Positions 45,385 through 55,099 of a DNA stretch of 64,000 nt are shown here, one piece after another. Each line of letters opens with the position of its first letter. Position 1 is the stretch's first letter. This stretch comes from Hyphomicrobiales bacterium (lineage in GTDB: Bacteria > Pseudomonadota > Alphaproteobacteria > Rhizobiales > Rhizobiaceae), in the NCBI GenBank assembly GCA_900469475.1, contig UBXG01000002.1, positions 1 to 64,000 on the forward strand, given 5' to 3'. Position numbers and translations under genes: made by a program. The notes under the pieces are model-generated. The model was not told the DNA's origin, ran no database searches, and saw only the letters and a list, made by a program, of their open reading frames with translations.

Positions 45385-46251
45385 CTAATTCTTCGCTGTC
45401 ATCACCCGGTCGAGGGCGAATTTCAGCTCGTCCTTGACGCCGGCCGACATGGCGAGGATATCGCGTGCCTTCAGGAAATCGAGAACGCCGGTGCGGCCGA
45501 CGGCGGGGCGCAGGAAGATTTGCGGTGCCTGCAGGCGCAGCTTCAAGGCAATATTGGACTGCATTGTCAGCTGGCCAGCACCGAACAGGCTCTCGATACG
45601 GTTCGGAACCTGTCGGCCACTGCCTTCCGGCCCGCCGACGACGTCGATGCCGATGATGATATCGGCAAGCCCGGCCAGATGTTCATAAGGAACCGGATTC
45701 ATGATGCCGCCGTCGATCATCACGCGGTCTCCGAGCTTGACCGGCATGAAGACGGCGGGAATGGCGGCAGAGGCGGCGAGCACAGGGAAGAGCTCGCCCT
45801 TCTCGATGACGACCTCCGCCTGATCGTAATAATCGGTCGTGACCACCTTCAGCGGGATGTGCAGCTCGGAAAAGCTTTCCGGAATGGCCGGCGGCAGGAA
45901 GGTGCGCAGAATGCGTTCGAGATTGAACTGACCGAAGCGGATGCTGCGCATGCTGACCGGCCGCAGGCTCCAGATCTTGTTGAGAACGGCCGGGCGGTTG
46001 CCGACGGTTGCCAGCGTATAATCGCGGATCTCAGCGCCACTCATGCCGACGGCCATGGCCGCGCCCATGATCGAGCCGATGGAGGAACCTGCTATGGCGA
46101 CGGGGCGGATACCGAGCTCGTCCAGCGCCTCGATGATGTGAATATGGGCGAGACCGCGCGCACCGCCGCAGCCGAAGGCGACTGCGACGCTCGGCGTGCC
46201 GGAAGCGGCGAGCGGATAGTCGCTGCCGACGAAATCAGCATAATCGCCCAT
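45385..46251 (-). CDS. Patatin-like phospholipase
   Basis: 288 aa. The oxyanion-hole GCGGARG is at 27-33, the nucleophile Ser57 is in GSSIG (55-59), and the catalytic Asp180 is in IDGG. It matches the RssA/YchK-like bacterial patatin group: a short protein with no signal peptide. The likely activity is hydrolysis of acyl esters of phospholipids. It is the last gene of an rluB-rsmD-patatin series, 18 bases downstream of rsmD. Confidence 0.88.
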   Translation of the reverse strand: MGDYADFVGSDYPLAASGTPSVAVAFGCGGARGLAHIHIIEALDELGIRPVAIAGSSIGSIMGAAMAVGMSGAEIRDYTLATVGNRPAVLNKIWSLRPVSMRSIRFGQFNLERILRTFLPPAIPESFSELHIPLKVVTTDYYDQAEVVIEKGELFPVLAASAAIPAVFMPVKLGDRVMIDGGIMNPVPYEHLAGLADIIIGIDVVGGPEGSGRQVPNRIESLFGAGQLTMQSNIALKLRLQAPQIFLRPAVGRTGVLDFLKARDILAMSAGVKDELKFALDRVMTAKN

Positions 46252-46269
46252 ATTGTTCTCCTTCCTCCG

Positions 46270-46836
46270 TCAGGCCGCCAACGGCTGGTAACGGAAGAAA
46301 TGCATCTTGCTGTCACCGAAGGTTCGCTCCTCCAGAAACAGGAAATCCGACGGCGCGGCAACTGTGACATCGGCGCGCTCCTCGAGGATCGCCAGAGCGC
46401 CCGGCACCAGCCAGCCACCGGCGGCAGCGGCCGCGAAAGCCTTCTCACCCAGCCCCTTACCGTATGGCGGGTCGGCGAAGAGAAAATCGAAGGGCTCGAG
46501 ATTGCCGACACTGCCGAGATCCGTCGCGTCACGGCGCAGCATGCGCGTGCGGCCATGCAGGCCGAGGGCATCGATGTTTTCCCAAAGGAGCCCCCTGCCC
46601 TCGACGCTGCTTTCCACGAAGAGCACATGCCGGCAGCCGCGCGAGGCTGCCTCCAGCCCGACGGCGCCGGTGCCGGCAAACACATCCATCATCCGCGTGC
46701 CGTCGATGGCTTCGGGATAGGCGTGGTTCAGAATGTTGAACAGGCTTTCGCGCGTGCGATCCGCCGTCGGACGAATGTCGTTCGACTTCGGCGTTGCAAG
46801 CGAGCGACCGCGAAACTCACCGCCGACGATCCTCAC
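46270..46836 (-). CDS. rsmD: 16S rRNA (guanine966-N2)-methyltransferase
   Basis: 188 aa SAM-dependent methyltransferase that modifies G966 of 16S rRNA. Family markers are the N-terminal RIVGGEFRGR, RPTADRTRESLFNIL near 22-36, motif I DVFAGTGAVGLEAASRG near 51, and motif IV ADPPYGKG. The start is a GTG at 46836, 6 bases after the rluB stop, so the two rRNA modification genes are coupled. Confidence 0.93.
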   Translation of the reverse strand: MRIVGGEFRGRSLATPKSNDIRPTADRTRESLFNILNHAYPEAIDGTRMMDVFAGTGAVGLEAASRGCRHVLFVESSVEGRGLLWENIDALGLHGRTRMLRRDATDLGSVGNLEPFDFLFADPPYGKGLGEKAFAAAAAGGWLVPGALAILEERADVTVAAPSDFLFLEERTFGDSKMHFFRYQPLAA

Positions 46837-46842
46837 CGCGCG

Positions 46843-48789
46843 TCAGCCCCTGCCGCCCTTGGGACCGCCCCTGCCGGGGCCACCCCGACCGGAACCGCCG
46901 CGCGGACCGCCAGACGGGCGACCTGCACCGCCGGGTTTGCCGCCAAAGCCGCGCGAGCCACCGGGTTTTCCACCCGGCTTACCGCCAAAGGATTTGCCGC
47001 CGCCTGGCTTCTTGCCGAAGGGCTTGCCGGCCGGCCGATCGCCTTGCGGGCGATCACCGAAGGGTCGGTCACCACGGGGCGGACGATCACCAAACGGACG
47101 ATCCCCCTGCGGGCGAGCGCCGCGGGGACGTTCGGAGCGCTGCTCGCCGCCGAAAGACTTGCTGCGCGGACGCTCGTCTCCCTCGGCGCGCGGACGTCGA
47201 TCACCACGGGGCTTATCGCCGAAAGGCCGGTCGCCACGCGCGGGCCGATCTCCGAAGGAGCGCTCGGAGCGGGCCTCCCCCTGGAAGGATTTCCCACGAG
47301 GACGATCGCCACCCTCTGGCCGCGAACCACGTTCACCACGCGGACGATCGCCAAACGGACGATCTCCGCGGGGACGATCACCTTGCGGGCGATCGCCGCG
47401 AGGGCGCTTGCGGTCAAAACCTTCATCATCGCCACGCGACCGGCGCGGAGCTTCCTCGCTCGAACGGATCCACTCGCCATCGCCCTCGTCGACGCGGTTG
47501 ATGCGAACGCGCGGGCCTTCGTCCGGACGGTCGAAGCCGCTGCGCTGCGGGCGTTCGGGCTCGCCGCGCCGGGAGGCGGTCTTTGCATTCTTGGCCGCCT
47601 TCGCGGCTGCCTTTTCGCCGAGCGGGCGGGCGCCGGGCGCCATCCAGACATTGGCGCTGCGGCGCGGGCCGAGCGGCTGGCGCTTCTGACGGTCATCGTC
47701 CTTGTGCCCAACATCGCGGCCGCCTTCGCGACGATCGTCGCGCTTGGCATCGCGTTTGGTATCGAGACGGCTGAGCGCACGTTCGCGCTTATCCTCGGGA
47801 CGCTCCCGACGCGGGCGCTCTTCCTTGCCCGCGCGAACCGGGGGCGTCCGCGCCGGCTTGGCATCCGCCTCTTCGGGCTCGGCAATGGCCGGGGCGTTAT
47901 AGAGCGGCGCATCGAAATTCGCCTTGGCATCTTCGACCAGGCGCGGGCCGAGCTGGTCGCGCAGCGTGCGGCCGCGCACCTCGAGCACATGGCCTTCCGG
48001 CAGCTCGCCGAGCTGGAACGGGCCATAGGAAATGCGGATCAGGCGGTTGACCTCGAGGCCGAGCGCGCCGAGCACGTTCTTGATTTCGCGGTTCTTGCCT
48101 TCGCGCAAGCCCATGGTGATCCAGACGTTGGACCCTTGCGTGCGATCGAGCGTCGCGTCGATCGAGCCATAGAGCACGCCGTCGACGGCAATGCCTTCCT
48201 TCAGCTTGTCGAGCGCTTCCTGATCGATCTCGCCATGGGCGCGCACGCGATAACGGCGCAGCCAGCCGGTGGTCGGCAATTCCAGAACACGGGCAAGGCC
48301 GCCGTCATTGGTCAGCAGCAGCAAGCCTTCGGTGTTGATATCGAGGCGGCCGATCGACATAACGCGCGGCAGCTCTTCCGGCAGATTATCGAAAACGGTC
48401 GGGCGGCCCTCAGGATCGGCATTGGTGGTCACCAGGCCGGCCGGCTTATGGTAGAGCCACAGTCGCGTGCGCTCGATGCCACGTATCGGCACGCCGTCGA
48501 CCTCGATCTTATCAGTCAGGGTCACGTTGACCACCGGCGTATCGAGGAGCACGCCGTTCAGCTTGACGCGGCCATCGAGGATCATGCGCTCGATATCGCG
48601 GCGCGAGGCCACACCAGCGCGCGCCATCACCTTGGAAATGCGCTCGGCCTTTCCATCCTCGACTGCGGTTTCATCCGCAGCCTTGACGGTTGCGGCCTTC
48701 GCAGGCTTCGCGCCATCGCGCTTTATCGTCTTCTTGTCGCCAGCAAAGGGTTTAGACCCAGGCCGCTTGGGCTTGTCATTCATCGTCAT
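46843..48789 (-). CDS. rluB: RluB-type 23S rRNA pseudouridine synthase with very long low-complexity tail
   Basis: 648 aa, far longer than E. coli RluB (291 aa). A Lys/Ala-rich N-terminus is followed by an S4 RNA-binding domain (ISKVMARAGVASRRDIERM near 51). The catalytic domain carries the nucleophile Asp in GRLDINTEGLLLLTNDGG near 140, and the GLREGKNREI block near 228. From about residue 295 on the protein is highly charged, and from about 460 it is built of Gly-Asp-Arg-Pro repeats. It is likely an RNA-binding, disordered extension. Two close ATGs (48789 and 48783) can start it. It is coupled to rsmD. Confidence 0.9.
   Translation of the reverse strand: MTMNDKPKRPGSKPFAGDKKTIKRDGAKPAKAATVKAADETAVEDGKAERISKVMARAGVASRRDIERMILDGRVKLNGVLLDTPVVNVTLTDKIEVDGVPIRGIERTRLWLYHKPAGLVTTNADPEGRPTVFDNLPEELPRVMSIGRLDINTEGLLLLTNDGGLARVLELPTTGWLRRYRVRAHGEIDQEALDKLKEGIAVDGVLYGSIDATLDRTQGSNVWITMGLREGKNREIKNVLGALGLEVNRLIRISYGPFQLGELPEGHVLEVRGRTLRDQLGPRLVEDAKANFDAPLYNAPAIAEPEEADAKPARTPPVRAGKEERPRRERPEDKRERALSRLDTKRDAKRDDRREGGRDVGHKDDDRQKRQPLGPRRSANVWMAPGARPLGEKAAAKAAKNAKTASRRGEPERPQRSGFDRPDEGPRVRINRVDEGDGEWIRSSEEAPRRSRGDDEGFDRKRPRGDRPQGDRPRGDRPFGDRPRGERGSRPEGGDRPRGKSFQGEARSERSFGDRPARGDRPFGDKPRGDRRPRAEGDERPRSKSFGGEQRSERPRGARPQGDRPFGDRPPRGDRPFGDRPQGDRPAGKPFGKKPGGGKSFGGKPGGKPGGSRGFGGKPGGAGRPSGGPRGGSGRGGPGRGGPKGGRG
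46850..47410 (-). repeat. Degenerate short tandem repeats coding the RluB tail
   Basis: About 15-18 base units encode RGDRPFGDRP-like peptides in the C-terminal third of RluB, then GGKPGG and RGGPGRGG units. The units keep the reading frame but vary, so this is a protein-coding repeat that can shrink or grow by slippage, not a CRISPR array. Confidence 0.75.
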
Positions 48790-48861
48790 TTGTTGTTTGC
48801 CTGAATTTTTAACGCGTGTTCCTATCAGGTCACGCCCTTGCGGTTAAGTGGAAAAACTTGA

Positions 48862-49320
48862 ATGGCGGCTACAAATCAATTCATGGAGCTTGCTTTGACC
48901 GAAGCGCGCCGTGCCGGAGAGCGTGGCGAAGTGCCGATCGGCGCCGCAGTCGTGCTCGACAGCAAAGTCATCGCCACTACCGGCAACCGTACCCGCGAGC
49001 TCAACGACATCACCGCCCACGCCGAAATCGTCGCCATCCGCCTGGCCTGCGAGGAATTGGGCCAGGAACGTCTTGCGGGCGCCGATCTCTATGTGACGCT
49101 GGAACCCTGCACCATGTGCGCGGCGGCCATTTCGTTCGCGCGCATCCGACGTCTCTACTATGGCGCCGAGGATCCCAAAGGCGGCGGTGTCGACAATGGC
49201 GTGCGCTTCTATCGCCAGCCTACCTGCCATCATGCGCCGGAGGTCTATTCCGGCCTCGGCGAGACCGCATCCGCCGACATCCTCAGAGGTTTCTTTCAGG
49301 CGAAACGCTCCGAAGACTGA
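48862..49320 (+). CDS. tadA: tRNA-specific adenosine deaminase
   Basis: 152 aa zinc deaminase that converts A34 to inosine in tRNA-Arg(ACG). The catalytic H53 and E55 are in TAHAEIVAIR, and zinc ligands C83 and C86 in EPCTMCAAAI. The start ATG gives MAATNQFMELALTEARRAG. It is divergent from rluB, with 72 bases between start codons, so two RNA-modification genes share one promoter region. Confidence 0.95.
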   Translation: MAATNQFMELALTEARRAGERGEVPIGAAVVLDSKVIATTGNRTRELNDITAHAEIVAIRLACEELGQERLAGADLYVTLEPCTMCAAAISFARIRRLYYGAEDPKGGGVDNGVRFYRQPTCHHAPEVYSGLGETASADILRGFFQAKRSED

Positions 49321-49324
49321 AAAG

Positions 49325-49346
49325 CGGCGGTTTTGATACCGCCGCC
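49325..49346. terminator. Shared hairpin between convergent tadA and lipoprotein genes
   Basis: A GCGGCGG/CCGCCGC stem (49325-49331 with 49340-49346). On the minus strand it is followed by TTTT; on the plus strand by a weaker T run. It probably ends the lipoprotein transcript and may also serve tadA. Confidence 0.65.
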
Positions 49347-49356
49347 TTGAGGGCTT

Positions 49357-49986
49357 TTATTGGAAAGGCTTCCACCAGCTGCTATTGCTCGTCTGCTGCG
49401 CGGCCTCGGCGTCCTTCTTGCGCTTCTTTTCCTTCTTCGACTCGGGTGTACCGAGATCGTTGAGGGCAGCCTGGTCGGCAACCTGACGATATTGCTGCGG
49501 CGGGTCGATCAGGTAACGGCGCTGATCGATATAGCTGCCGGCCTGATCCTGGCGCGCGGCACGATAGGCTGCCGTCTGCTGTGCTTCGCTCATGTGATTC
49601 TTGGCGCTGTCAGCCTGAGCCAGCGGCGAGCGATAGTTGACGTCGTTCTTCTTCTCGTCGGCTTCCGCGGCAAGGCGCTTGCGGGCGTCTTCCGGCGATT
49701 CGAGCCAGGCCGGGTTGTCCTTGCTTGCCAGGGACTGCTGTGGGGCGGTCAGAGTGTCTTTGCTTCCGGCAACGACCAGACCGGGGCGGTTCGGATACTT
49801 CACGCCCTTGTCCTTCGGCGTTGCAGCCGAAACGGAGGCGATGTCGCCGAGGTCATCCAGGAGCTGGACGCCGGCCGTCTTGTCGGTGCCGTAAGTCGGG
49901 CTGCTAAGGCAACCGGACATGGCGCCGCAGCCAACCACAAGTGCCGCCAAGCTGACGCCGACACGAACCTTATGCATCGCTCTCAT
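49357..49986 (-). CDS. Putative lipoprotein of unknown function
   Basis: 209 aa. The N-terminal signal has two candidate lipid-attachment cysteines, C20 (VVGC) and C26 (MSGC). The mature protein is Ala/Lys/Gln/Asp-rich, probably helical or unordered, with PQQSLASKDNPAWLESPEDARKRL in the middle and a Lys-rich segment (SKKEKKRKKDAEAAQQ) before WWKPF at the end. I do not recognise a family. AAGGG lies 5 bases before the ATG at 49986. It is downstream of ileS by 134 bases on the same strand. Confidence 0.75.
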   Translation of the reverse strand: MRAMHKVRVGVSLAALVVGCGAMSGCLSSPTYGTDKTAGVQLLDDLGDIASVSAATPKDKGVKYPNRPGLVVAGSKDTLTAPQQSLASKDNPAWLESPEDARKRLAAEADEKKNDVNYRSPLAQADSAKNHMSEAQQTAAYRAARQDQAGSYIDQRRYLIDPPQQYRQVADQAALNDLGTPESKKEKKRKKDAEAAQQTSNSSWWKPFQ

Positions 49987-50079
49987 GAAAACCCTTCCCA
50001 GCCATGCCGGAATAAACGCAATAGGACCCCATTCAACGGCAACTGCCGTAAAATTCTGGCCATTTTCAGGCAGCTTTTA

Positions 50080-50111
50080 CCGGATGAACGCCGCAAAGGC
50101 AATTCATCCGG
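50080..50111. repeat. 9-bp inverted repeat after ileS
   Basis: CCGGATGAA at 50080-50088 and TTCATCCGG at 50103-50111, with a 14-base gap, just past the ileS stop at 50121. No U-tract follows on the minus strand, so it may protect the 3' end or pause transcription instead of ending it cleanly. Confidence 0.5.
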
Positions 50112-50120
50112 CAATTTTCT

Positions 50121-53003
50121 TCAGTTGACAGCGGCAAGTTCGCGCAGTGCCGCGGCGTCACGCGCCGAGACATCCGGGTATTCCGGATCGGAGCCGACAT
50201 CCGTCGTGATGCGCCAGGAACGGGCGCACTTTCGGCCCTCCGCGAGCTTGGGCACGACACTGACCTTGGCATCGTCGTCGAGGCGGAAGGCATCCGCAGG
50301 GCCCTGCTCACCCAGGATGATGATATCGGAGGTGATGCAGATTTCCGAGAAGTCCTGGCCCTCGAGCACCTTCAGCAGCTCGGGGTCGGCGACGTAGACG
50401 ACCGGAGCAGCTTCCAGAGAGGAGCCGATCCGCTTGTCCTTGCGCTCGATTTCCAGCGCGCCGGTGACGACGCTGCGCACAGCGCGGATCTTCTTCCACT
50501 TCTCGGCCAGCGCCTCGTTCTTCCACTCGACGGGAATGGTGACGAACTGCTCGAGGTGAACAGAGACTGCCGACGGATTGCGCGAGAGCCATGCCTCTTC
50601 CGTGGTGAAGGGCAGCATCGGCGCCAGCCACGTCACCATGCAGTCGAAGATCGAGCGGATGACGGCAAGCGAGGCGCGGCGGCGCAAGCTCGACGGCGCA
50701 TCGCAGTAAAGCGCATCCTTGCGGACGTCGAAGTAGAAGGCCGAAAGCTCGACATTGGCGAAATCGATCAAGGCGCGGGCGATGCGCTTGAAGTCGAAGG
50801 CATCGTAGCTTTCCCGCACCAGTTCATCGAGTTCGGCGAGACGGTGCAGCATCAGCTGCTCCAGCTCCGGCATGTCGGCATAGGCGATGACTTCGCCTTT
50901 GTCGTGCGCCAGCGTGCCGAGCATCCAGCGGATGGTGTTGCGCAGCTTGCGATAGGCATCGACATTGGTCTGGATGATGGCCTTGCCGACGCGCAGATCT
51001 TCCGAATAGTCCGACGTCATGACCCAAAGGCGGAGGATGTCGGCGCCCGCATCCTTCATCACCTCTTGCGGCGAAGTGACGTTGCCCTTGGATTTCGACA
51101 TCTTCTCGCCCTTCTCATCCATGGTGAAGCCATGGGTGAGGACGGCATCGTATGGCGCACGGCCACGCGTCGCGGCACTTTCGAGCAGCGACGAATGGAA
51201 CCAGCCGCGATGCTGGTCGGAGCCTTCGAGATAGAGGTCCGCCGGCCATTTCAGGTCCGGGCGGTCTTCCAGCGTGAAGGTGTGGGTCGAACCGGAATCG
51301 AACCAGACATCAAGGATATCCATGACCTGCGTCCAGGCCTCGTTGGCCTTTTCGCCGAGGAAGCGTTCACGCGCACCTTCGGCAAACCAGGCATCGGCGC
51401 CTTCCTGCTCGAAAGCCTCGAGGATACGGGCGTTCACACGATCGTCCTGCAGGATGCTGCCCTGCTCGTCGACGAAGATCGCGATCGGCACGCCCCAGGC
51501 GCGCTGGCGCGACAGGACCCAATCGGGGCGCTGCTCGATCATGGCCCGCAGGCGGTTCTGGCCTGCAGCGGGCACGAAGCGGGTGTCATCGATCGCCTTC
51601 AGGGCGCGCGAGCGCAGCGTCGAACCGTCGGCAAAGTCCTTGTCCATGTAGACGAACCATTGCGGCGTGTTGCGGAAGATGACCGGCTTCTTGGACCGCC
51701 AGGAATGCGGATAGGAATGCTTCAGCCGGCCGCGTGCGAACAGCGTGTTCGTCTCGATCAGCGCCTTGATGACGAGGTCGTTGGCATTGCCCTTCTTGCC
51801 GTTGTCGTCCATGACACGGCCACCTTCGAAGCCCGGGGCATCGGCGGTGTAGAAGCCCGCGTCATCGACCGGGAACGGGATGGCGGAGGAGATGCCGCGC
51901 TTTTCAAGATCGCGGGCATGCGACGTCCAGGCGTCAAAGTCTTCGCGGCCGTGGCTGGGCGCCGTGTGCACGAAACCCGTGCCGGCATCATCGGTGACGT
52001 GATCGCCATCGAGAAGCGGCACCTTGAAGCCGTAGCCGAGAGAGGCGAGCGGATGAGCACAGGTGAGCGCGGCCAGGTCGGCGGCGGTCACGTCGCTCAC
52101 GCGTTTGTATTGCAGCTTTGCCTTGGCGAAGGATTCCTCGGCGAGCTTGTCGGCGAAAACAAGCTTTTCGCCCGGGCGCGGGCCGAAATCATTGGCAGCT
52201 TCCGTGACCTCATAGAGTCCGTAGGACACGCGCGAGGAGTATGCGATTGCGCGATTGCCGGGGATCGTCCAGGGGGTGGTCGTCCAGATGACCACAAAGG
52301 CGCCGGCGAGATGCGCCGGGCCTTCAGCCACCGGGAACTTTACCCAGATCATGTCGCTCTCGACATCGGCATATTCGACTTCGGCTTCGGCCAGAGCCGT
52401 CCGCTCGACCACCGACCACATGACCGGTTTGGAGCCACGATAAAGCTGACCGGTACGGGCGATCTTCAAAAGCTCGCCGGCGATGCGGGATTCCGCATGG
52501 AAGTTCATGGTCAGATAGGGATTGTCGAAATCGCCCGTGATGCCGAGGCGCTTGAACTCCTCGGACTGGATCTTGATCCAGCCAGCGGCAAAGTCGCGGC
52601 ATTCCTGGCGAAACTCGTTCACCGGGACCTCGTCCTTGTTCTTGCCCTTCTCGCGGTATTTCTCCTCGATCTTCCATTCGATCGGCAGGCCGTGGCAGTC
52701 CCAGCCCGGAACGTAATTGCTGTCATAGCCGCGCATCTGGAACGAGCGGGTGATGACGTCCTTGAGGATCTTGTTCAGCGCATGGCCGATGTGGATGTGG
52801 CCATTGGCATAGGGCGGGCCATCATGCAGCACGAACTTTTCGCGGCCAGCGGCGGAAGAGCGCAGCTTCTTATAGAGGTTCATCTCCTCCCAACGCTTCA
52901 CCAGTTCCGGCTCCTTCTGCGGCAGCCCGGCGCGCATCGGGAAATCGGTTTCCGGCAGGTAAAGGGTCTTGGAGTAATCCATCTTTTCAGCGGTATCGGT
53001 CAT
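50121..53003 (-). CDS. ileS: Isoleucine--tRNA ligase
   Basis: 960 aa class Ia synthetase. The HIGH motif is [11 protein letters not shown] near residue 73, with [12 protein letters not shown] before it. The CP1 editing region includes [13 protein letters not shown], and KMSKS is [10 protein letters not shown] near 600. The C-terminal anticodon region is present, but the zinc knuckle is degenerate: the sequence reads CARSW where E. coli has CPRCW, and the second Cys pair is missing. The start ATG at 53003 gives [17 protein letters not shown]; an ATG at 53060 adds an unlikely extension. Confidence 0.96.
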   Translation of the reverse strand: MTDTAEKMDYSKTLYLPETDFPMRAGLPQKEPELVKRWEEMNLYKKLRSSAAGREKFVLHDGPPYANGHIHIGHALNKILKDVITRSFQMRGYDSNYVPGWDCHGLPIEWKIEEKYREKGKNKDEVPVNEFRQECRDFAAGWIKIQSEEFKRLGITGDFDNPYLTMNFHAESRIAGELLKIARTGQLYRGSKPVMWSVVERTALAEAEVEYADVESDMIWVKFPVAEGPAHLAGAFVVIWTTTPWTIPGNRAIAYSSRVSYGLYEVTEAANDFGPRPGEKLVFADKLAEESFAKAKLQYKRVSDVTAADLAALTCAHPLASLGYGFKVPLLDGDHVTDDAGTGFVHTAPSHGREDFDAWTSHARDLEKRGISSAIPFPVDDAGFYTADAPGFEGGRVMDDNGKKGNANDLVIKALIETNTLFARGRLKHSYPHSWRSKKPVIFRNTPQWFVYMDKDFADGSTLRSRALKAIDDTRFVPAAGQNRLRAMIEQRPDWVLSRQRAWGVPIAIFVDEQGSILQDDRVNARILEAFEQEGADAWFAEGARERFLGEKANEAWTQVMDILDVWFDSGSTHTFTLEDRPDLKWPADLYLEGSDQHRGWFHSSLLESAATRGRAPYDAVLTHGFTMDEKGEKMSKSKGNVTSPQEVMKDAGADILRLWVMTSDYSEDLRVGKAIIQTNVDAYRKLRNTIRWMLGTLAHDKGEVIAYADMPELEQLMLHRLAELDELVRESYDAFDFKRIARALIDFANVELSAFYFDVRKDALYCDAPSSLRRRASLAVIRSIFDCMVTWLAPMLPFTTEEAWLSRNPSAVSVHLEQFVTIPVEWKNEALAEKWKKIRAVRSVVTGALEIERKDKRIGSSLEAAPVVYVADPELLKVLEGQDFSEICITSDIIILGEQGPADAFRLDDDAKVSVVPKLAEGRKCARSWRITTDVGSDPEYPDVSARDAAALRELAAVN

Positions 53004-53303
53004 AGTCGTGACAATTGCCTCGGTGTCTCGGGCGTCTTGCGCCTCAACTGGCGCAGCCATACGGGGATTTTTCGGCGGCGGAAAGCGCCTCGTGAACGAG
53101 ACGCCAAAAACCCGGACCTTCCGGCAGCTTAAAGCGCGCGGAAGGCCGGGCCAATAATTCGTATCGCGTGGCTCAGCCGAAATTGGGTCATGGTCGCCGG
53201 TTCATAGGCGTTTTTTCCAGGGAAAGGAAGAGGAAACAGTTGCGGCAATCCATAGAAAAGCCGCGGACGTTTCCGCCCGCGGCCAATTTGAGGGTCTATC
53301 TAA
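53004..53303. other. 300-base intergenic region upstream of ileS
   Basis: Contains the mctP terminator (53256-53283) and should hold the ileS promoter. No T-box or other known leader was recognised, and no gene is seen. Confidence 0.4.
53256..53283 (-). terminator. Intrinsic terminator after the permease gene
   Basis: On the minus strand GCCGCGG pairs with CCGCGGC (53277-53283 with 53260-53266), followed by TTTTC. It lies about 20 bases after the permease stop. Confidence 0.8.
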
Positions 53304-54779
53304 TTAGGCTCGTGCTGCTGCCCGTGCCGGCACGACCGCATTGACGATAACGGCCACGACGATATTGGCGAGAAGCGCCAGCAGCCCCGTATAGACGGTG
53401 AAGCCGGTTTCGCCGAGCGGAACCATGTGCAGCGGCTTCCAGCCGGCATCCCATACGAGATAGGTGCCGCCAAAGAAGCCGACGAACCAGCCGGCGAGCA
53501 GAGCGGGTGCACGAAACCACTTGGTATAGAGACCGAAGACCAGAGCCGGCAGCGTCTGCAGGATCCAGATGCCGCCCAAAAGCTGGAGATCGAGCGCGAA
53601 CTGCGTCGGCAGGAAAATGATGACGAGAAGCGCTCCGACCTTGACGACAAGCGATGTCATCTTGGCGACCTTCGCCTCGCCGGCATCGGAAACCTGCGGA
53701 TCAATGTAAGCCTTCCAGAAGTTGCGGGTGAAGAGGTTGGCAGCGCCAATGCTCATCACGGCCGCGGGAACGAGCGCGCCGATGGCGATGGCCGCGAAGG
53801 CGAAGCCAGCAAACCAACTCGAGAACAAGGTCTGGAACAGTGCAGGCACCACGTCATTGGCGCTGTCCAGCTTCAGATTTGCCGCGTGGCCCATATAGCC
53901 AAGCAGCGCCAAGAGACCGAGCAGCAGCGTGTAGGCCGGCAGCAGCACCGCATTCTTGCGGATGGTATTGCCGCTGTTGGACGCGAAGATGCCGGTCAGC
54001 GTATGCGGGTACATGAAAGCCGCCAGCGCCGAGCCGAGCGCCAACGTCGCGTAGGCGACGTACTGGTTGCCGCCGAGCAGCAGACTACCCGCCCCCTTGG
54101 CTTTGAAATCCGCATCGGCCGCGGCAAAGACATTCGCATAGCCACCGAGTTTCGCCGGAATGAGCGCGACGGCCGCGATCACCACGATGTAGATCATGAT
54201 GTCCTTGACGAAGGCGATCAGCGCCGGAGCGCGAAGGCCGGCCGAATAGGTATAGAGCGCCAGGATGATGAAGGCGACGGCGAGCGGCAGTTCACCATGA
54301 AGTCCGAGCGCCTTGAATACCGCCGTCATACCGACGAGCTGCAGGGCGATATAGGGCATCGTCGCGATAACGCCCGTCAGAGCGACTGCCAGTTCCAGCG
54401 CCCGCGAGCCATATTGGCCGTGTACGATATCGCCGGCCGTGACGTAACCATGATCCTTCGCACGCCTCCAGAGAAGCGGCATGACCATGAAGACGAACGG
54501 ATAGACGACGATCGTATAGGGCAGCGCGAAGAAGCCATAGGCGCCGACCGTGTAGACCAGCGCCGGGACGGCGATCACGGTGTAAGCGGTGTAGAAATCG
54601 CCGCCGACCAGGAACCAGGTGATCCAGGTCCCGAAGGTGCGGCCGCCGAGGCCCCATTCGTCGATATGAGCAAGGGTCTTCGGCCTACGCCAGCGGGCAG
54701 CTACAAAGCCCATGACAGTGACGAGCGCCAAAAAGAAGATGAAGACGGCAAGCGCAATCGGATCGATATCAGTCATCAT
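53304..54779 (-). CDS. mctP: Sodium:solute symporter family monocarboxylate permease (MctP-like)
   Basis: 491 aa SSF-fold transporter with about 13 transmembrane helices, starting with ALAVFIFFLALVTVMGFVA. The DEWGLGGRTFGTWITWFLVGGDFYTAYT segment near residue 40 and ATMPYIALQLVGM near 140 are family markers. With an upstream DUF3311 partner it resembles the rhizobial MctP permease for pyruvate, lactate and alanine, but substrate cannot be fixed from sequence. The mctS/R sensor pair is not here. The gene overlaps the DUF3311 stop by 11 bases. Confidence 0.85.
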   Translation of the reverse strand: MMTDIDPIALAVFIFFLALVTVMGFVAARWRRPKTLAHIDEWGLGGRTFGTWITWFLVGGDFYTAYTVIAVPALVYTVGAYGFFALPYTIVVYPFVFMVMPLLWRRAKDHGYVTAGDIVHGQYGSRALELAVALTGVIATMPYIALQLVGMTAVFKALGLHGELPLAVAFIILALYTYSAGLRAPALIAFVKDIMIYIVVIAAVALIPAKLGGYANVFAAADADFKAKGAGSLLLGGNQYVAYATLALGSALAAFMYPHTLTGIFASNSGNTIRKNAVLLPAYTLLLGLLALLGYMGHAANLKLDSANDVVPALFQTLFSSWFAGFAFAAIAIGALVPAAVMSIGAANLFTRNFWKAYIDPQVSDAGEAKVAKMTSLVVKVGALLVIIFLPTQFALDLQLLGGIWILQTLPALVFGLYTKWFRAPALLAGWFVGFFGGTYLVWDAGWKPLHMVPLGETGFTVYTGLLALLANIVVAVIVNAVVPARAAARA

Positions 54780-54966
54780 GGCGCATGCTCCGATAGGCGA
54801 TCCAGGTCAGAATAGCGGTGATTGGCACCCATGCCAGCTGATACCAGTAGAAGAAAGGGAAACCCAACAGCACGGGATCGTGGCTGTTGTAGAAGGGGAC
54901 CCAAAGCAAACCAATATAGGGAATAACGAGCAGCCAGCAGGCCGCCGTCCCGAAACGTTTATCCAT
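54769..54966 (-). CDS. DUF3311 small membrane protein, permease partner
   Basis: 65 aa with two hydrophobic helices (AACWLLVIPYIGLLWVPFY and YQLAWVPITAILTWIAY). DUF3311 proteins accompany SSF permeases and probably help assembly or function, as small partner subunits. AAAGG lies 8 bases before the ATG at 54966. It overlaps the permease start by 11 bases, indicating translational coupling. Confidence 0.88.
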   Translation of the reverse strand: MDKRFGTAACWLLVIPYIGLLWVPFYNSHDPVLLGFPFFYWYQLAWVPITAILTWIAYRSMRHDD

Positions 54967-55099
54967 CTCGTGCGCCTTTCGGAAAATGGGCGCGGCGACT
55001 CGCACCCGGCTGTATGAGCATTGCAACATCCTTCCCACCCGCTCAAGGCAAAAAGATATTGCAGCGCCGCAATCCCCGCGCGCAATTCGGCGAGTAAAA

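Noticed and set aside
46850..47410. Short tandem repeats that might look like a CRISPR array
   Set aside because: Units are of coding length, vary in sequence, have no spacers, and stay in frame in the RluB tail.
45520..48804. 1094-aa open frame on the plus strand opposite patatin, rsmD and rluB
   Set aside because: It is a shadow of well-supported minus-strand genes in GC-rich DNA. The translation is Arg/Ala/Gly-rich with no family motif and no ribosome site.
50556..53132. 858-aa open frame on the plus strand opposite ileS
   Set aside because: It is antisense to a clear IleS gene with HIGH and KMSKS motifs; its length reflects codon bias only.
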